Source: Lautropia mirabilis
Lineage (GTDB): Bacteria > Pseudomonadota > Gammaproteobacteria > Burkholderiales > Burkholderiaceae_E
DNA length: 64,000 nucleotides
Assembly (NCBI RefSeq): GCF_900637555.1
Contig: NZ_LR134378.1
Location: 2,180,001-2,244,000, forward strand
Direction of reading: 5' to 3'
The notes beneath the pieces were generated by a model. The model made no database searches. It worked only from the letters and a program-made list of their open reading frames with translations, and was not told the DNA's origin. The stretch's first letter is position 1, and each line of letters opens with the position of its first letter. Made by a program: the position numbers and the translations under genes. This document shows, one piece after another, positions 28,531-40,284 of this stretch.

Positions 28531-28587
28531 ACGGGGATCGATAGCCGCACCGAGCCGGTGCCGGAGTATCGGTCCCCGTTTGCTTTT
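28531..28587 (+). terminator. Stem-loop with T-rich tail between rplT and pheS (terminator or attenuator)
   Basis: ACGGGGATCGATA (28531-28543) pairs with TATCGGTCCCCGT (28567-28579), 12 pairs with one mismatch. An inner CACCG/CGGTG hairpin sits in the loop, and TTTGCTTTT follows. It lies 54 bases before pheS. In E. coli pheST is attenuated; I found no phenylalanine-rich leader peptide upstream here, so a plain terminator or partial terminator is as likely. Confidence 0.7.
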
Positions 28588-28640
28588 GGGCGGTCGCTGA
28601 TGGCAGTTCTACACATGTTTCTGGACAGGAAGCGCAAGCA

Positions 28641-29675
28641 ATGATGAATGATCTGGAGAAGCTGGTCGAAGAGGCCCGCGCCCGTTTTGACGCCGTGGCC
28701 GACGAGGCCGGGCTGGCAGATGCCAAGGCGGCCTTCCTGGGCAAGAGTGGTGCACTGACCGCGCTGCTCAAGGGACTGGCTTCGCTGACCGGAGCCGAGA
28801 AGGCCGAGCGTGGCAAGGCGCTCAACCAGGTCAAGCAGCGCATCGAGGCGCAGCTCAACGCCCGCATCGAGGCAATCCGTGCCGAACGGCTGGCCCAGCG
28901 GCTGGCTTCCGAGCGGCTGGACGTGTCGCTGCCTGGCCGGGGAGCGGCCACGGGTGGCCTGCATCCGGTCACGCTCACCATCGAGCGGGTCGAGCAGATC
29001 TTCCGCTCCATCGGTTTCGACGTGGCGGATGGTCCCGAGATCGAGGAAGACTACTTCAACTTCACGGCGCTCAACATTCCGCCCAATCACCCTGCGCGGT
29101 CGATGGCCGACACCTTCTACATCGAGCGGCCTGCGGGCAGCCACGCCGATGCCTCGGTCCAGCCGCTGGTACTGCGCACGCACACCAGCCCGATGCAGGT
29201 GCGCTATGCGCGGATGAACCAGGCGCCGCTGAAGGTCATCGTGCCGGGCAAGACGTACCGGGTGGATTCCGATGCCACGCACTCGCCCATGTTCCATCAG
29301 GTCGAAGGCCTGTGGGTGGACGAGAACATCAGCTTTGCCGACCTGAAGAGCGTCTATACCGACTTCCTGCATCGCTTCTTCGAGCGTGACGACATCGACG
29401 TGCGCTTCCGTCCGTCGTACTTCCCGTTCACCGAGCCCTCGGCCGAGATCGACATGCGCTTTGCCGACGGTCCGCTGAAGGGACGCTGGCTGGAGGTTTC
29501 CGGTTCGGGTCAGGTGCATCCCAACGTGGTGCGCAACCTGGGGCTGGATCCCGAGAAGCACATCGGCTTCGCGTTCGGGTCGGGCATCGAGCGGCTGGCC
29601 ATGCTGCGCTATGGCGTCGATGACCTGCGCCTCTTCTACGAGAACGACCTGCGCTTCCTGCGACAGTTCGCCTGA
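28641..29675 (+). CDS. pheS: Phenylalanyl-tRNA synthetase alpha subunit
   Basis: Catalytic subunit of the alpha2-beta2 enzyme. An N-terminal coiled coil (residues 1-85) binds tRNA, then come class II motif 2 ([16 protein letters not shown]) and motif 3 ([17 protein letters not shown]). Length is 344 residues, family-typical. Two ATGs in tandem (MM) leave the exact start open by one codon. Confidence 0.98.
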   Translation: MMNDLEKLVEEARARFDAVADEAGLADAKAAFLGKSGALTALLKGLASLTGAEKAERGKALNQVKQRIEAQLNARIEAIRAERLAQRLASERLDVSLPGRGAATGGLHPVTLTIERVEQIFRSIGFDVADGPEIEEDYFNFTALNIPPNHPARSMADTFYIERPAGSHADASVQPLVLRTHTSPMQVRYARMNQAPLKVIVPGKTYRVDSDATHSPMFHQVEGLWVDENISFADLKSVYTDFLHRFFERDDIDVRFRPSYFPFTEPSAEIDMRFADGPLKGRWLEVSGSGQVHPNVVRNLGLDPEKHIGFAFGSGIERLAMLRYGVDDLRLFYENDLRFLRQFA

Positions 29676-29786
29676 TGATCTCCCGGCCCTACCGATCGGC
29701 CGGGTTTCCCTTTTTCCGTGCACGGCCCGCGTCATGCCCGCACCGGCCATGCCTTCCGATTTTCCCAAGCAGGTGTTGATCCGATC

Positions 29787-32237
29787 ATGAGAATTCCCGA
29801 GAAATGGTTGCGCCACTATTGCAATCCGCCGGTGGACGGGGCGGCGCTGGAGCACCTGCTGACCATGGGTGGCATGGAAGTGGAGTCCCGCGAGCCGGTG
29901 GCGGCCGCGTTCTCCGGCGTGGTGGTCGCGCGCATCGTCAGCGCTGCCAAGCATCCGGATGCCGACCGCCTGCAGGTGTGCATGGTGGACGTGGGCCAGG
30001 CCGAGCCGGTGCAGATCGTCTGCGGTGCGCCCAATGCGCGCGCCGGGCTGGTGACGGCCTGCGCGCTGCCCGGCGCCGTGCTGCCCGGTGATTTCCGCAT
30101 CAAGAAGACGAAGATGCGCGGTCAGGAAAGCGGCGGCATGCTGTGCTCGGGCCGTGAGCTGGGCATGGGCGACGATCACGGCGGCATCCTGGAGCTGTCA
30201 GCCGACCTGAAGCCGGGCACCGACCTGCGCCAGGCACTGGACCTGGACGAGGACGTGCTGGAGCTGAAACTCACGCCGAACCTGGCGCACTGCATGTCGG
30301 TGCTGGGCGTGGCGCGCGATCTGGGCGCGCTGGCCAACCATCCCGTGCAGGAACCTGCCTTCGCCCCCGTGGCCGTGACCAGCGACGCTGTCCTGCCGGT
30401 CCGCATCGAGGAGCCGGCACTGTGCGGACGCTTTGCCGGTCGTGTCATTCGCGGCGTCAATGCATCTGCGTCCACGCCGGACTGGATGAAGCAGCGACTG
30501 GCACGTGCCGGTCAGCGCCCCATCTCGGCGCTGGTGGACATCTCCAACTACGTGCTGCTGGAACTGGGCCGTCCCACGCACATCTTCGATCTGGCACGCC
30601 TGAAGGGCGGTCTGCACGTTCGTTGGGGCCGTGCCGGCGAGAAACTGGCGCTGCTCAATGACCAGACCGTGACGGTGGAGCCGGATGCCCAGGGCCTGCC
30701 GGTGGGCGTGGTCTGCGATGATGACGGTCCGGTGAGCCTGGCCGGCATCATGGGCGGGCAGGGCAGTGCGGTGGATGCAGAAAAGACCACCGATGTCTAC
30801 CTCGAGGCCGCCTTCTGGTGGCCGTCCGCCATCATGGGACGGCCGCGCCGCTACAACTTCACCACCGATGCCGCCCAGCGCTTCGAGCGCGGCGTGGATG
30901 CCGAAACGGTGGTCGAGCATCTGGAGTACCTGAGTCGTCTGGTGCTGGAGATCTGCGGAGGCCAGGCGGGTCCGGTCAGCGACGAGGTCACGGGGCTGCC
31001 CGAGCGCAAGCCGGTGGCCATGCGCCTGTCGCGCCTGGCGCGTGTCAGTGGCCTGTCGCTGTCGGCCGACGACTGCGCCGATGCCTTCCGCCGTCTGGGC
31101 TTCGTCTTCGAGCAGAAGACTGTCGATGCCGGCAACGGCGCGTCGGATACGGTCTTTCAGGTCACGCCGCCTTCGCGGCGCTTCGACATCGCCATCGAGG
31201 AGGACCTGATCGAGGAGGTGATCCGCCTGCACGGCTATGAACACATCCCGACCCGGCCGCCGCAGGCGCGCATCGCCATGCGCCCGGCTCCCGAGGCACG
31301 GCTGGGCACGCTGGCGCTCAAGCGCCGCTGGGCCGCGCGCGACTACCAGGAAGTCATCAACTTCAGCTTCGTCGACAGCGCCGACGATCGCCGCTTCCGG
31401 CCGGCAGGTGATGCCATCCGGGTGCAGAACCCCATCGCCGAGCATCTGGACGTGATGCGCACCTCGCTCTGGAGCGGGCTGCTGGCCAATCTGCGCCACA
31501 ACCTGAACCGCAAGGCCGAGCGTGTGCGCCTCTTCGAGGTGGGTCGCGTCTACTGGCCGGCCCCGGGGCAACCCGCTGGCCCGCTGGCACTGGCTGACAT
31601 CGCGCAACCCGTGCAGCTGGGCGTGCTGGTCCATGGCAGCGCACTGGATCCGCAGTGGGGCGCCGCCACCCGGTCGGTGGACTTCTACGACCTGAAGGGC
31701 GACCTGGAAGCCGCACACCCCGAAGCGAACCTGCAGTTCGTGGCTGCATCCCATCCGGGCCTGCATCCCGGCCAGTCGGCGCGCATCCAGCTGCCGGACG
31801 GCACGCCCGTGGGCTGGATCGGGGCGCTGCATCCGCAGCTCATCGATGAGCTGGACCTGCCGGGCCCGGTCTTCCTGGCCGAGCTGGACTGGTCGGCCGT
31901 GCAGACGCGCCCTGTGGCCTCCTACCAACGTGACAGCCGCTTCCCGCCGGCCATCCGTGACCTGGCCGTGGTGCTGGATGAACAGGTGCCGGCTGCCGAG
32001 GTCCTGGCCGAAATCCGGGCAGTGGTGCGCGACGAGCCGGCTGCCGCCAGTGTCCGACATGTGCGACTCTTCGACCAGTATCGCGGTAAGGGGTTGGAAA
32101 ATAAGGAGAAAAGTCTTGCCTTCCGACTCTGGATGCAACATACTGACCGGACGATGAGCGATGAGGAAGTCGAGGCCGTGGTGGCCCTGATCCTCGGGCG
32201 GCTGACGGCACGGTTCAGTGCCCGGCTGCGTGCCTGA
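29787..32237 (+). CDS. pheT: Phenylalanyl-tRNA synthetase beta subunit
   Basis: Holds the editing site for mischarged Tyr and the tRNA-binding domains. It begins MRIPEKWLRHYCNPP at 29787; the 23 residues ahead of this in the open frame are not conserved. In order: EMAP-II-like OB fold (about 40-150), B3/B4 editing domain (210-380), B5 (400-470), the class II-like core, and a C-terminal anticodon-binding FDX-ACB domain (RDSRFPPAIRDLAVVLDEQV to the end). 816 residues. It lies 111 bases after pheS. Confidence 0.97.
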   Translation: MRIPEKWLRHYCNPPVDGAALEHLLTMGGMEVESREPVAAAFSGVVVARIVSAAKHPDADRLQVCMVDVGQAEPVQIVCGAPNARAGLVTACALPGAVLPGDFRIKKTKMRGQESGGMLCSGRELGMGDDHGGILELSADLKPGTDLRQALDLDEDVLELKLTPNLAHCMSVLGVARDLGALANHPVQEPAFAPVAVTSDAVLPVRIEEPALCGRFAGRVIRGVNASASTPDWMKQRLARAGQRPISALVDISNYVLLELGRPTHIFDLARLKGGLHVRWGRAGEKLALLNDQTVTVEPDAQGLPVGVVCDDDGPVSLAGIMGGQGSAVDAEKTTDVYLEAAFWWPSAIMGRPRRYNFTTDAAQRFERGVDAETVVEHLEYLSRLVLEICGGQAGPVSDEVTGLPERKPVAMRLSRLARVSGLSLSADDCADAFRRLGFVFEQKTVDAGNGASDTVFQVTPPSRRFDIAIEEDLIEEVIRLHGYEHIPTRPPQARIAMRPAPEARLGTLALKRRWAARDYQEVINFSFVDSADDRRFRPAGDAIRVQNPIAEHLDVMRTSLWSGLLANLRHNLNRKAERVRLFEVGRVYWPAPGQPAGPLALADIAQPVQLGVLVHGSALDPQWGAATRSVDFYDLKGDLEAAHPEANLQFVAASHPGLHPGQSARIQLPDGTPVGWIGALHPQLIDELDLPGPVFLAELDWSAVQTRPVASYQRDSRFPPAIRDLAVVLDEQVPAAEVLAEIRAVVRDEPAAASVRHVRLFDQYRGKGLENKEKSLAFRLWMQHTDRTMSDEEVEAVVALILGRLTARFSARLRA

Positions 32238-32249
32238 GCTGTTTCCACA

Positions 32250-32675
32250 ATGACGCAGAACCCGATGGAACCCGAATCCGGCGAACTGGCCGCCGGGCAG
32301 AGCCTGGCGGACCTGCTGGCCAAGCCCGCCTTCACGCTGACCAAGGCGGCGCTGGCCGACATGCTGTTCGAGCGCGTGGGCCTGAACAAGCGTGAAGCCA
32401 AGGACATGGTCGAGACCTTCTTCGAGGAGATCAGCGCCGCGCTGATCCGCGGTGAAAGCGTCAAGCTCTCGGGGTTCGGCAACTTCCAGCTGCGCGACAA
32501 GCAGCAGCGCCCGGGTCGCAACCCCAAGACGGGCGAGGAGATCCCCATCTCGGCGCGTCGGGTCGTCACCTTCCACGCTTCCCAGAAGCTGAAGGCCCAG
32601 ATCGAGGCGCCCCATCGTCCGGCCGCCGCGCTGCCGCTGAACGCTGGCGCCATTTCTGGCCACACTGAATCATGA
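32250..32675 (+). CDS. ihfA: Integration host factor subunit alpha
   Basis: Sequence-specific DNA-bending protein. The HU/IHF fold starts at about residue 28 ([22 protein letters not shown]), and the DNA-intercalating arm has [21 protein letters not shown] ~28-residue N-terminal extension and a ~20-residue Ala/Pro-rich C-terminal tail make it 141 residues against 99 in E. coli. It starts 12 bases after pheT and overlaps the next gene by ATGA. Confidence 0.95.
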   Translation: MTQNPMEPESGELAAGQSLADLLAKPAFTLTKAALADMLFERVGLNKREAKDMVETFFEEISAALIRGESVKLSGFGNFQLRDKQQRPGRNPKTGEEIPISARRVVTFHASQKLKAQIEAPHRPAAALPLNAGAISGHTES

Positions 32676-33091
32676 GTGCATCTGCCGCCAAGGCCACCGA
32701 AACCCGTACCATCCTGCCGCCCATTCCGGCCAAGCGCTACTTCACCATTGGTGAAGTGAGCGAGCTGTGTGGCGTCAAGCCCCACGTGCTGCGCTACTGG
32801 GAACAGGAATTCACCCAGCTGCGCCCCATGAAGCGGCGCGGCAACCGCCGTTACTACCAGCACCACGAGGTGCTGCTCATCCGCCGCATCCGCGAGCTGC
32901 TGTACGAACACGGCTTCACCATCAGCGGAGCCCGCAACCGCCTGGCGGAAACGGCCCAGCCCGGCCGCAAGAAGGAAGCGGAACTCACCCAGCCGGTGGA
33001 CATCACGCTGAGCCTGCGTCAGTCCGACGTGGAGGCCATCCGCCAGGACCTGATGGTGGCGCTGGACCTGCTGCGCGACGCGCCGACCTGA
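32672..33091 (+). CDS. MerR-family transcriptional regulator
   Basis: Winged-helix MerR domain at residues 20-95 ([26 protein letters not shown], then [13 protein letters not shown]) with a short C-terminal dimerisation helix. The short effector part lacks Cys or metal-binding motifs. It is translationally coupled to ihfA, the usual position in Burkholderiales (pheT-ihfA-merR). The effector is unknown. Length 139 residues. Confidence 0.92.
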   Translation: MSASAAKATETRTILPPIPAKRYFTIGEVSELCGVKPHVLRYWEQEFTQLRPMKRRGNRRYYQHHEVLLIRRIRELLYEHGFTISGARNRLAETAQPGRKKEAELTQPVDITLSLRQSDVEAIRQDLMVALDLLRDAPT

Positions 33092-33127
33092 TCCGGCCGC
33101 TCTCCCTTCAGCTTCCATTCACGGCTT

Positions 33128-33182
33128 TTTGGCCCACCTGAAATGGTGGGCCCCACAGCCTTCATGCAGGCGTTTCCGAACG
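33128..33182. repeat. Two adjacent perfect hairpins downstream of the MerR gene
   Basis: GGCCCACC/GGTGGGCC (about 33130-33151, loop TGAAAT) and AGGCGTT/AACGCCT (about 33169-33186, loop TCCG). A T-run precedes rather than follows the first stem on the plus strand, so neither is a classical terminator. They lie between convergent genes, where a bidirectional transcript end is expected. Confidence 0.5.
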
Positions 33183-33203
33183 CCTGACGCCCCTGCGAGG
33201 GCT

Positions 33204-34040
33204 TCAATGGGGGATGGCCCCCACTTCCACCCGGATGATGCGCTGATCCATGTTCCGGCGCCCCCAGTTCGTCCGGTAGATCATTCGAAGCAGCCACGGA
33301 TAGCGCTTGCCACAGCGCTCGCTGAGGTGTCCTGTCACCTGCACCCGAAGACCGGGCTGCCAGCCTTCCATGTCCCGCGGTTCGCGCAGCGCCCACTGGA
33401 AGGAGGGGGCGCTTCCACCCATGCGCTTGAGCGCGTCGTGATGCTTGCCGTGCTTCAGCACGAAGGGTGGCAGCATGTCGAAAACGACGGTCACGCCGGG
33501 TAGTCGGCGCGCAAGCATGGCAAAGAAGGCCTGTACCTGGGCCTGATCGAAGTACATCAGAACGCCCTCCAGCACCAGCAGTACCGGCTTGCCATAGGCC
33601 GCCAGCGTGGCCGTCCAGCCCTCGTCCAGCAGCGAGCTTTCCAGATAAATGTTGGTGGACGCGGGCAGCAGCCTGCGGCGCAGGGCAATCACCTCGGGCA
33701 GGTCCATGTCCACCCAGGCGGTGATGGCAGGTCGTCCCAGACGCTCGAAACGTGCATCAATACCAGCGCCAATCTGCGCCACGACGGCATCGGGGTGCTG
33801 CCGGATGAAGGCCTGCACCTCGTCGTCGATCAGCGCTGCTCGACCACAGCAGCCAGGCTGTGACATCCGCGCCCCCTTGAAGCGGTCGAAGTCGTAGTCG
33901 ATCATCGCCAGCATTCGTGGCGCTTCAGCGTCCTTCAGCAGCGGCTGGGGCTGTTGCTGCTCCACCGCCTTGGCCCACAGCGGGATCAGCATCGTTTCCG
34001 ACAGGGCACTGACCGTGGCAGGAGAGATCTTGTCGGTCAT
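33204..34040 (-). CDS. LCM/PPM-type S-adenosylmethionine methyltransferase
   Basis: Class I SAM-dependent methyltransferase of the leucine carboxyl methyltransferase superfamily (COG3315-like; related to TcmP). SAM-site motif GAGIDAR is at residues 91-97, an acidic VDMDLP follows, and the family motif LVLEGVLMYF is near 155. 278 residues. A Fur-box-like palindrome lies about 55 bases upstream of the start, so iron-regulated expression is possible. In other bacteria such genes can sit beside siderophore or polyketide loci; no such locus is here. Substrate unknown. Confidence 0.82.
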   Translation of the reverse strand: MTDKISPATVSALSETMLIPLWAKAVEQQQPQPLLKDAEAPRMLAMIDYDFDRFKGARMSQPGCCGRAALIDDEVQAFIRQHPDAVVAQIGAGIDARFERLGRPAITAWVDMDLPEVIALRRRLLPASTNIYLESSLLDEGWTATLAAYGKPVLLVLEGVLMYFDQAQVQAFFAMLARRLPGVTVVFDMLPPFVLKHGKHHDALKRMGGSAPSFQWALREPRDMEGWQPGLRVQVTGHLSERCGKRYPWLLRMIYRTNWGRRNMDQRIIRVEVGAIPH

Positions 34041-34095
34041 GGCGACTCCTCCTTCATTGGCAGGCAGTGCGCCACCGTGCGTACTGCCTCGATAT

Positions 34096-34120
34096 GCTAA
34101 TGATAGTCAATCCGATTGAC
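34096..34120. promoter_or_regulatory. Fur-box-like site with overlapping palindrome
   Basis: GCTAATGATAGTCAATCCG (34096-34114) agrees with the 19-base Fur consensus at about 13 positions, strongest in the left half (TAATGATA). It overlaps a perfect palindrome GTCAATCCGATTGAC (34106-34120) that could itself be an operator. It stands upstream of the methyltransferase gene. Confidence 0.5.
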
Positions 34121-34208
34121 GGTGACGGCCATTGATGGTGCCGGAGGCCCACAGAAAGGGGGTTCTCTGTCCTGCACGAGAGGAAAATTCCCTTTTGGGA
34201 TAGACGGA

Positions 34209-34592
34209 TCAGCCCTCGGCTCGCCGGATCTGAAGGACCCTGTGACGTATCCAGGGCAGGATATACAGCATGAACGGGTCGAGAATGACCCAGGCTGCCG
34301 TGACGGCCCGCAGCGTGGCGCCATCGTCTGCCGGGCCTAGCGCCAGCCCCTGGCTGGAGATCGAGCAGCCGGAGATGCGCCGATCCGGATCCCGGTTGAT
34401 GGGTTCCAGGCCCTCGTCCCGCCAGGATATGCCCACCTGCAGCATGCCGCCTTCATCCGGCAGCGGAAAGACCTTGCTTTCGCCCGTGGCCAGCTTGCCG
34501 ATGGGCTCGCCATTCAGGAAGACTGTCAGCGACAGTGCGCGGGCCACGCTGTTGCGCAGAAAGCCGCTGGGGCGCTGCAGGGTGATCTTCAT
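34209..34592 (-). CDS. Small hypothetical protein with C-terminal membrane-like helix
   Basis: It begins MKITLQRPSGFLRNSVAR at 34592 (127 residues); the longer frame overlaps tRNA-Pro and is rejected. The N-terminal half resembles a PEGA/DUF2846-type beta fold (LTVFLNGEPIGKLATGES followed by VFPLPDEGGMLQVGIS). The C-terminus has a hydrophobic segment AAWVILDPFMLYILPWI, probably a membrane anchor, then basic residues. Function unknown. Confidence 0.6.
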   Translation of the reverse strand: MKITLQRPSGFLRNSVARALSLTVFLNGEPIGKLATGESKVFPLPDEGGMLQVGISWRDEGLEPINRDPDRRISGCSISSQGLALGPADDGATLRAVTAAWVILDPFMLYILPWIRHRVLQIRRAEG

Positions 34593-34619
34593 TCGCAGAC
34601 GGGCAAGGGAGTGGCCATG

Positions 34620-34654
34620 AAAAAAGCCGGTTGCTCTTGCGAACAACCGGCTTT
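34620..34654 (-). terminator. Intrinsic terminator after tRNA-Pro
   Basis: On the minus strand AAAGCCGGTTG and CAACCGGCTTT form an 11-bp stem with a 10-base loop, followed by a short T-run. It lies about ten bases past the tRNA 3' end. Confidence 0.85.
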
Positions 34655-34664
34655 CAGGGAATTT

Positions 34665-34741
34665 TGGTCGGGACGGAGTGATTCGAACACTCGACCCCTT
34701 GCACCCCATGCAAGTACGCTACCAGACTGCGCTACGCCCCG
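34665..34741 (-). tRNA. tRNA-Pro (anticodon GGG)
   Basis: A 77-base cloverleaf on the minus strand: acceptor CGGGGCG/CGTCCCG with one G-T pair, anticodon stem CTTGC/GCAAG around loop ATGGGGT (anticodon GGG), T-arm with GTTCGAATC, encoded CCA. It is followed by a strong terminator. tRNA-Pro often follows the ihfA-merR genes directly in Burkholderiales; here it is inverted and two extra genes intervene. Confidence 0.96.
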
Positions 34742-34944
34742 ACAGACCTACAGTATAACAGCATCTTTTCCTGAAACGCAAATCCTTGGGGCCGGTTGTG
34801 TGTTGTTTCCTGTTGCGCTCACGCCATGCCTGGCTTGTCCGGGTCTGGCCACGCGAGGAGCAGGGTCGGCAGAAGCCCCCAAAGGCCCCGGAAGCACAGA
34901 CGACAGGCAGGGGACCAAGCCCTGATGTCCCCGGGCGGCAGGCC

Positions 34945-37281
34945 TCAGTGCAGCACGGACGCGCCACCCACCGTGTTGCCAACCGAGGGCGGCGGAGCGC
35001 TGGGCAGCGGTGTACCAGACAGCGGCCGCGGTGGAGGCTGGCGCAGGTGGGCGGTGGACGGGGCCTGGCGCTCGAACATCTCGGCCAGCGGCATGGCCTT
35101 GCCGAAGAAGTCGCCCTGCAGGTACGAGACGCCCAGATCGGTCAGACGCTCGTAGATGGCGGCGTTGTGGACGTGTTCGGCGATGGTGCGCAGCTTCAGG
35201 CGCTTGGCCACCCGTGCGGTGGAGAGGATGATCTCCTCGTCGATGGGGTTGGTCATCAGGTTGCGCACGAAGGAGCCGTCGATCTTCAGGTAGTCGAGCG
35301 GGAAACGCTTCAGGTACTCGAAGGTGGCCAGGCCGGTGCCGAAGTCGTCCAGCGCGATGCCGAAGCCCTGGGCCTTCAGGTCGTCCACCAGGCGGGAGGC
35401 GGCCGCCGGGTTGCGGATGGCCTCGCTTTCGGTGATCTCGAAGACCACCTTGGCGGCCGGAATGGCGTTGTTGGCGCGCTGCTCGCGGATGAAGTCGGCG
35501 ATGGTGTCGTCGCTCATCGTGGCGCCGGCCAGGTTGATCGAGCACTTCCAAGTCAGTGCCAGCGCCTCGGGATTGGCGGCCAGCCACTCGAAGGCCAGGC
35601 GGATCACGCCGCGGTCCAGCGGCACCGACATCTGGGCCTGTGAGGCCAGCGTGAGGAATTCGGGCGGGCGGATCAGCTGACCGTCCTTGTCGCGCAGCCG
35701 CGTCAGCACCTCGTAGGAACGCATCTGCGAAGGCGCCTCCGGGTCGATCAGCGGTTGGGCGTAGAGTTCGATCCGGTCATTGCGGATGGCATCGCGGATG
35801 TGCTCGATCTTCTTCTGGTGGGCACGACGCGCATCGATCATTGTCTGCGACAGCGGCTCGACGAAGAGCTGCGGGTCGCGCACGCTGGCGGCAATGGCCT
35901 GGGCATCCGACAGGGCGGACAGGCAGTCCTCGCTGCTGATCTGCGAGTTCGGATCCAGCAGCAGCCCGCCGATGTGACACTGAAGCCGGATGCTGCCATG
36001 CTCGGTCTGAAAGACCTGGCCGCTCAGTTGCGTGTAGATCTCGCGTGCCACGGCGCGCACCTGCGCCACGGTCTCGGCATGGATCAGCATCGTGTAGCGG
36101 CCGGCTGACAGGCGCGCTGCCAGCTGGGTGCCGTTCTGCTGGATCAGCAGCTGCGCCGTCGCCTGTTCCAGCTGCATGGCCTCCACCGTGCCGCACAGGT
36201 CGTGGATGGCATCGTAGTTGCTGATGTAGAGCCCGATGAGCCCGTAGCGAGGCCGGTTCGCTGAGGCCAGTCGGTCAGTCAGCTCGGCGATCATGCCGCG
36301 GTCGTTCAGCAGACCCGTGCTCATGTCCTGGCGCGCCTGGCGCGACATTCGCACCAGGGCCAGGCTGCGATCGGCCGCCAGCGCCTGCAGCAGCTGGGCG
36401 GCCAGCACGGCGCAGCACAGCAGCAGCGAGACGCTCACCGTCTCGCCAAAGCCTGCGCCGTGGGTATCGGTGACGGCGTAGGCCCGGCTGGCCAGCAGCG
36501 GCAATCCGGCCAGCAGCAGCGTGTAGGCGTCAGCCCGGCCGGTGGCCTGCGAGGCCGCGGCCCAGATCATGGGCACGAAGACGGCAAACAGCACCAGGCC
36601 CGCATAGTGGCCCTGACCCAGCCGATGCAGCACATAGGCCAGCGCCGCAATGCCCAGAACCACCAGCACGGTGAGGATGCTGAAGCGCGGACTGGCTGCA
36701 TCGGCCGCGACTTCTTCTTCATCGGCCGTCAGCCGCGCCGGGCGCAGCAGGGCCAGCAGTGCGGGACAGACCAGCAGCATGCCCAGCACATCGGCCAGCC
36801 AGGCCGACAGCAGCAGCTGGGCAACACCGTACTGATGCAGTGGGGCAATCTGGAAGGTGTAGACGAGGCCGCCGAAGAGCAGGGCGTTGATGGGGGCCGA
36901 GACCAGCAGGCTCATGGCCAGGAAGCGGCTGACCGAGTCCAGCCGGTACTCGGGCGGCTTCCAGTCCGCCAGACGGCGCAGCAGGCGGATCGCCTGCCAG
37001 GGGCCCAGCATCGAGGCCGCGCCCAGAATGAGTGCGTAGCGCGGGTCCTGCGTGGCGGCCAGCGCCCACAGGCCTGCTCCGGCGGCAGCCACCGGCAGCC
37101 AGCGTAGCCCGTGGTACCAGGCAAAGGCAAAGCCGACGGCCGCGCTGGGCCAGATCAGCAGCTTCCAGGCCGAGCCGGCCGAAACCAGCTGGGCCAGCGC
37201 GCACAGCGCGGCAGCAAGCCCCGCGGCAACCAGGCAGCATGCCGCCAGGGGAAGATGCTCGAAATCGGTCAGGCGCTTCAA
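34945..37281 (-). CDS. MASE1-type membrane protein with degenerate GGDEF and EAL domains
   Basis: Cyclic-di-GMP signalling protein. A hydrophobic N-terminal sensor with about eight to ten helices (residues 10-300, MASE1-like) is followed by a GGDEF fold whose active-site motif is replaced by SAGRY (392-396), so cyclase activity is very unlikely. The EAL domain has EVL (524-526) in place of EAL and keeps DDFGTG (645-650), K666, E702 and Q722. EGVE has become EHVH. Phosphodiesterase activity is therefore possible but uncertain. I prefer TTG 37281, with AGGAG five bases upstream, over GTG 37302. The C-terminal ~40 residues are Pro-rich. Confidence 0.88.
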   Translation of the reverse strand: MKRLTDFEHLPLAACCLVAAGLAAALCALAQLVSAGSAWKLLIWPSAAVGFAFAWYHGLRWLPVAAAGAGLWALAATQDPRYALILGAASMLGPWQAIRLLRRLADWKPPEYRLDSVSRFLAMSLLVSAPINALLFGGLVYTFQIAPLHQYGVAQLLLSAWLADVLGMLLVCPALLALLRPARLTADEEEVAADAASPRFSILTVLVVLGIAALAYVLHRLGQGHYAGLVLFAVFVPMIWAAASQATGRADAYTLLLAGLPLLASRAYAVTDTHGAGFGETVSVSLLLCCAVLAAQLLQALAADRSLALVRMSRQARQDMSTGLLNDRGMIAELTDRLASANRPRYGLIGLYISNYDAIHDLCGTVEAMQLEQATAQLLIQQNGTQLAARLSAGRYTMLIHAETVAQVRAVAREIYTQLSGQVFQTEHGSIRLQCHIGGLLLDPNSQISSEDCLSALSDAQAIAASVRDPQLFVEPLSQTMIDARRAHQKKIEHIRDAIRNDRIELYAQPLIDPEAPSQMRSYEVLTRLRDKDGQLIRPPEFLTLASQAQMSVPLDRGVIRLAFEWLAANPEALALTWKCSINLAGATMSDDTIADFIREQRANNAIPAAKVVFEITESEAIRNPAAASRLVDDLKAQGFGIALDDFGTGLATFEYLKRFPLDYLKIDGSFVRNLMTNPIDEEIILSTARVAKRLKLRTIAEHVHNAAIYERLTDLGVSYLQGDFFGKAMPLAEMFERQAPSTAHLRQPPPRPLSGTPLPSAPPPSVGNTVGGASVLH

Positions 37282-37439
37282 ACCGGCTCCTCGGAAAAAC
37301 ACGGGAAGCGGGAGCCGGCCTGCGGGCCTGCGGACGGACGATGCGGGCTTCCGGGTGAAGCCGTCACATCGTCCGCCCGGACAGCTCCGGAAAGGGACAG
37401 AACCTGGAGTACCTCTGCAGAAATCCTGCGGAGGTTCCC

Positions 37440-40145
<2,706 letters not shown>

Positions 40146-40284
40146 CTCGTAATCCTCGAATACAACGTTCAGACAGGGGACAGGGCAAGACCATGACATC
40201 CTGCCAGGCGACCGGGCAGGGACACGGACCGGGAACGGGAGAGGCAGTCAACATCGTGCGTGGGTCATGATTCACTCCTGGGAT

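Noticed and set aside
30198..32663. 821-codon minus-strand frame over pheT and ihfA
   Set aside because: Antisense to two certain genes; same His/Gln-rich shadow composition.
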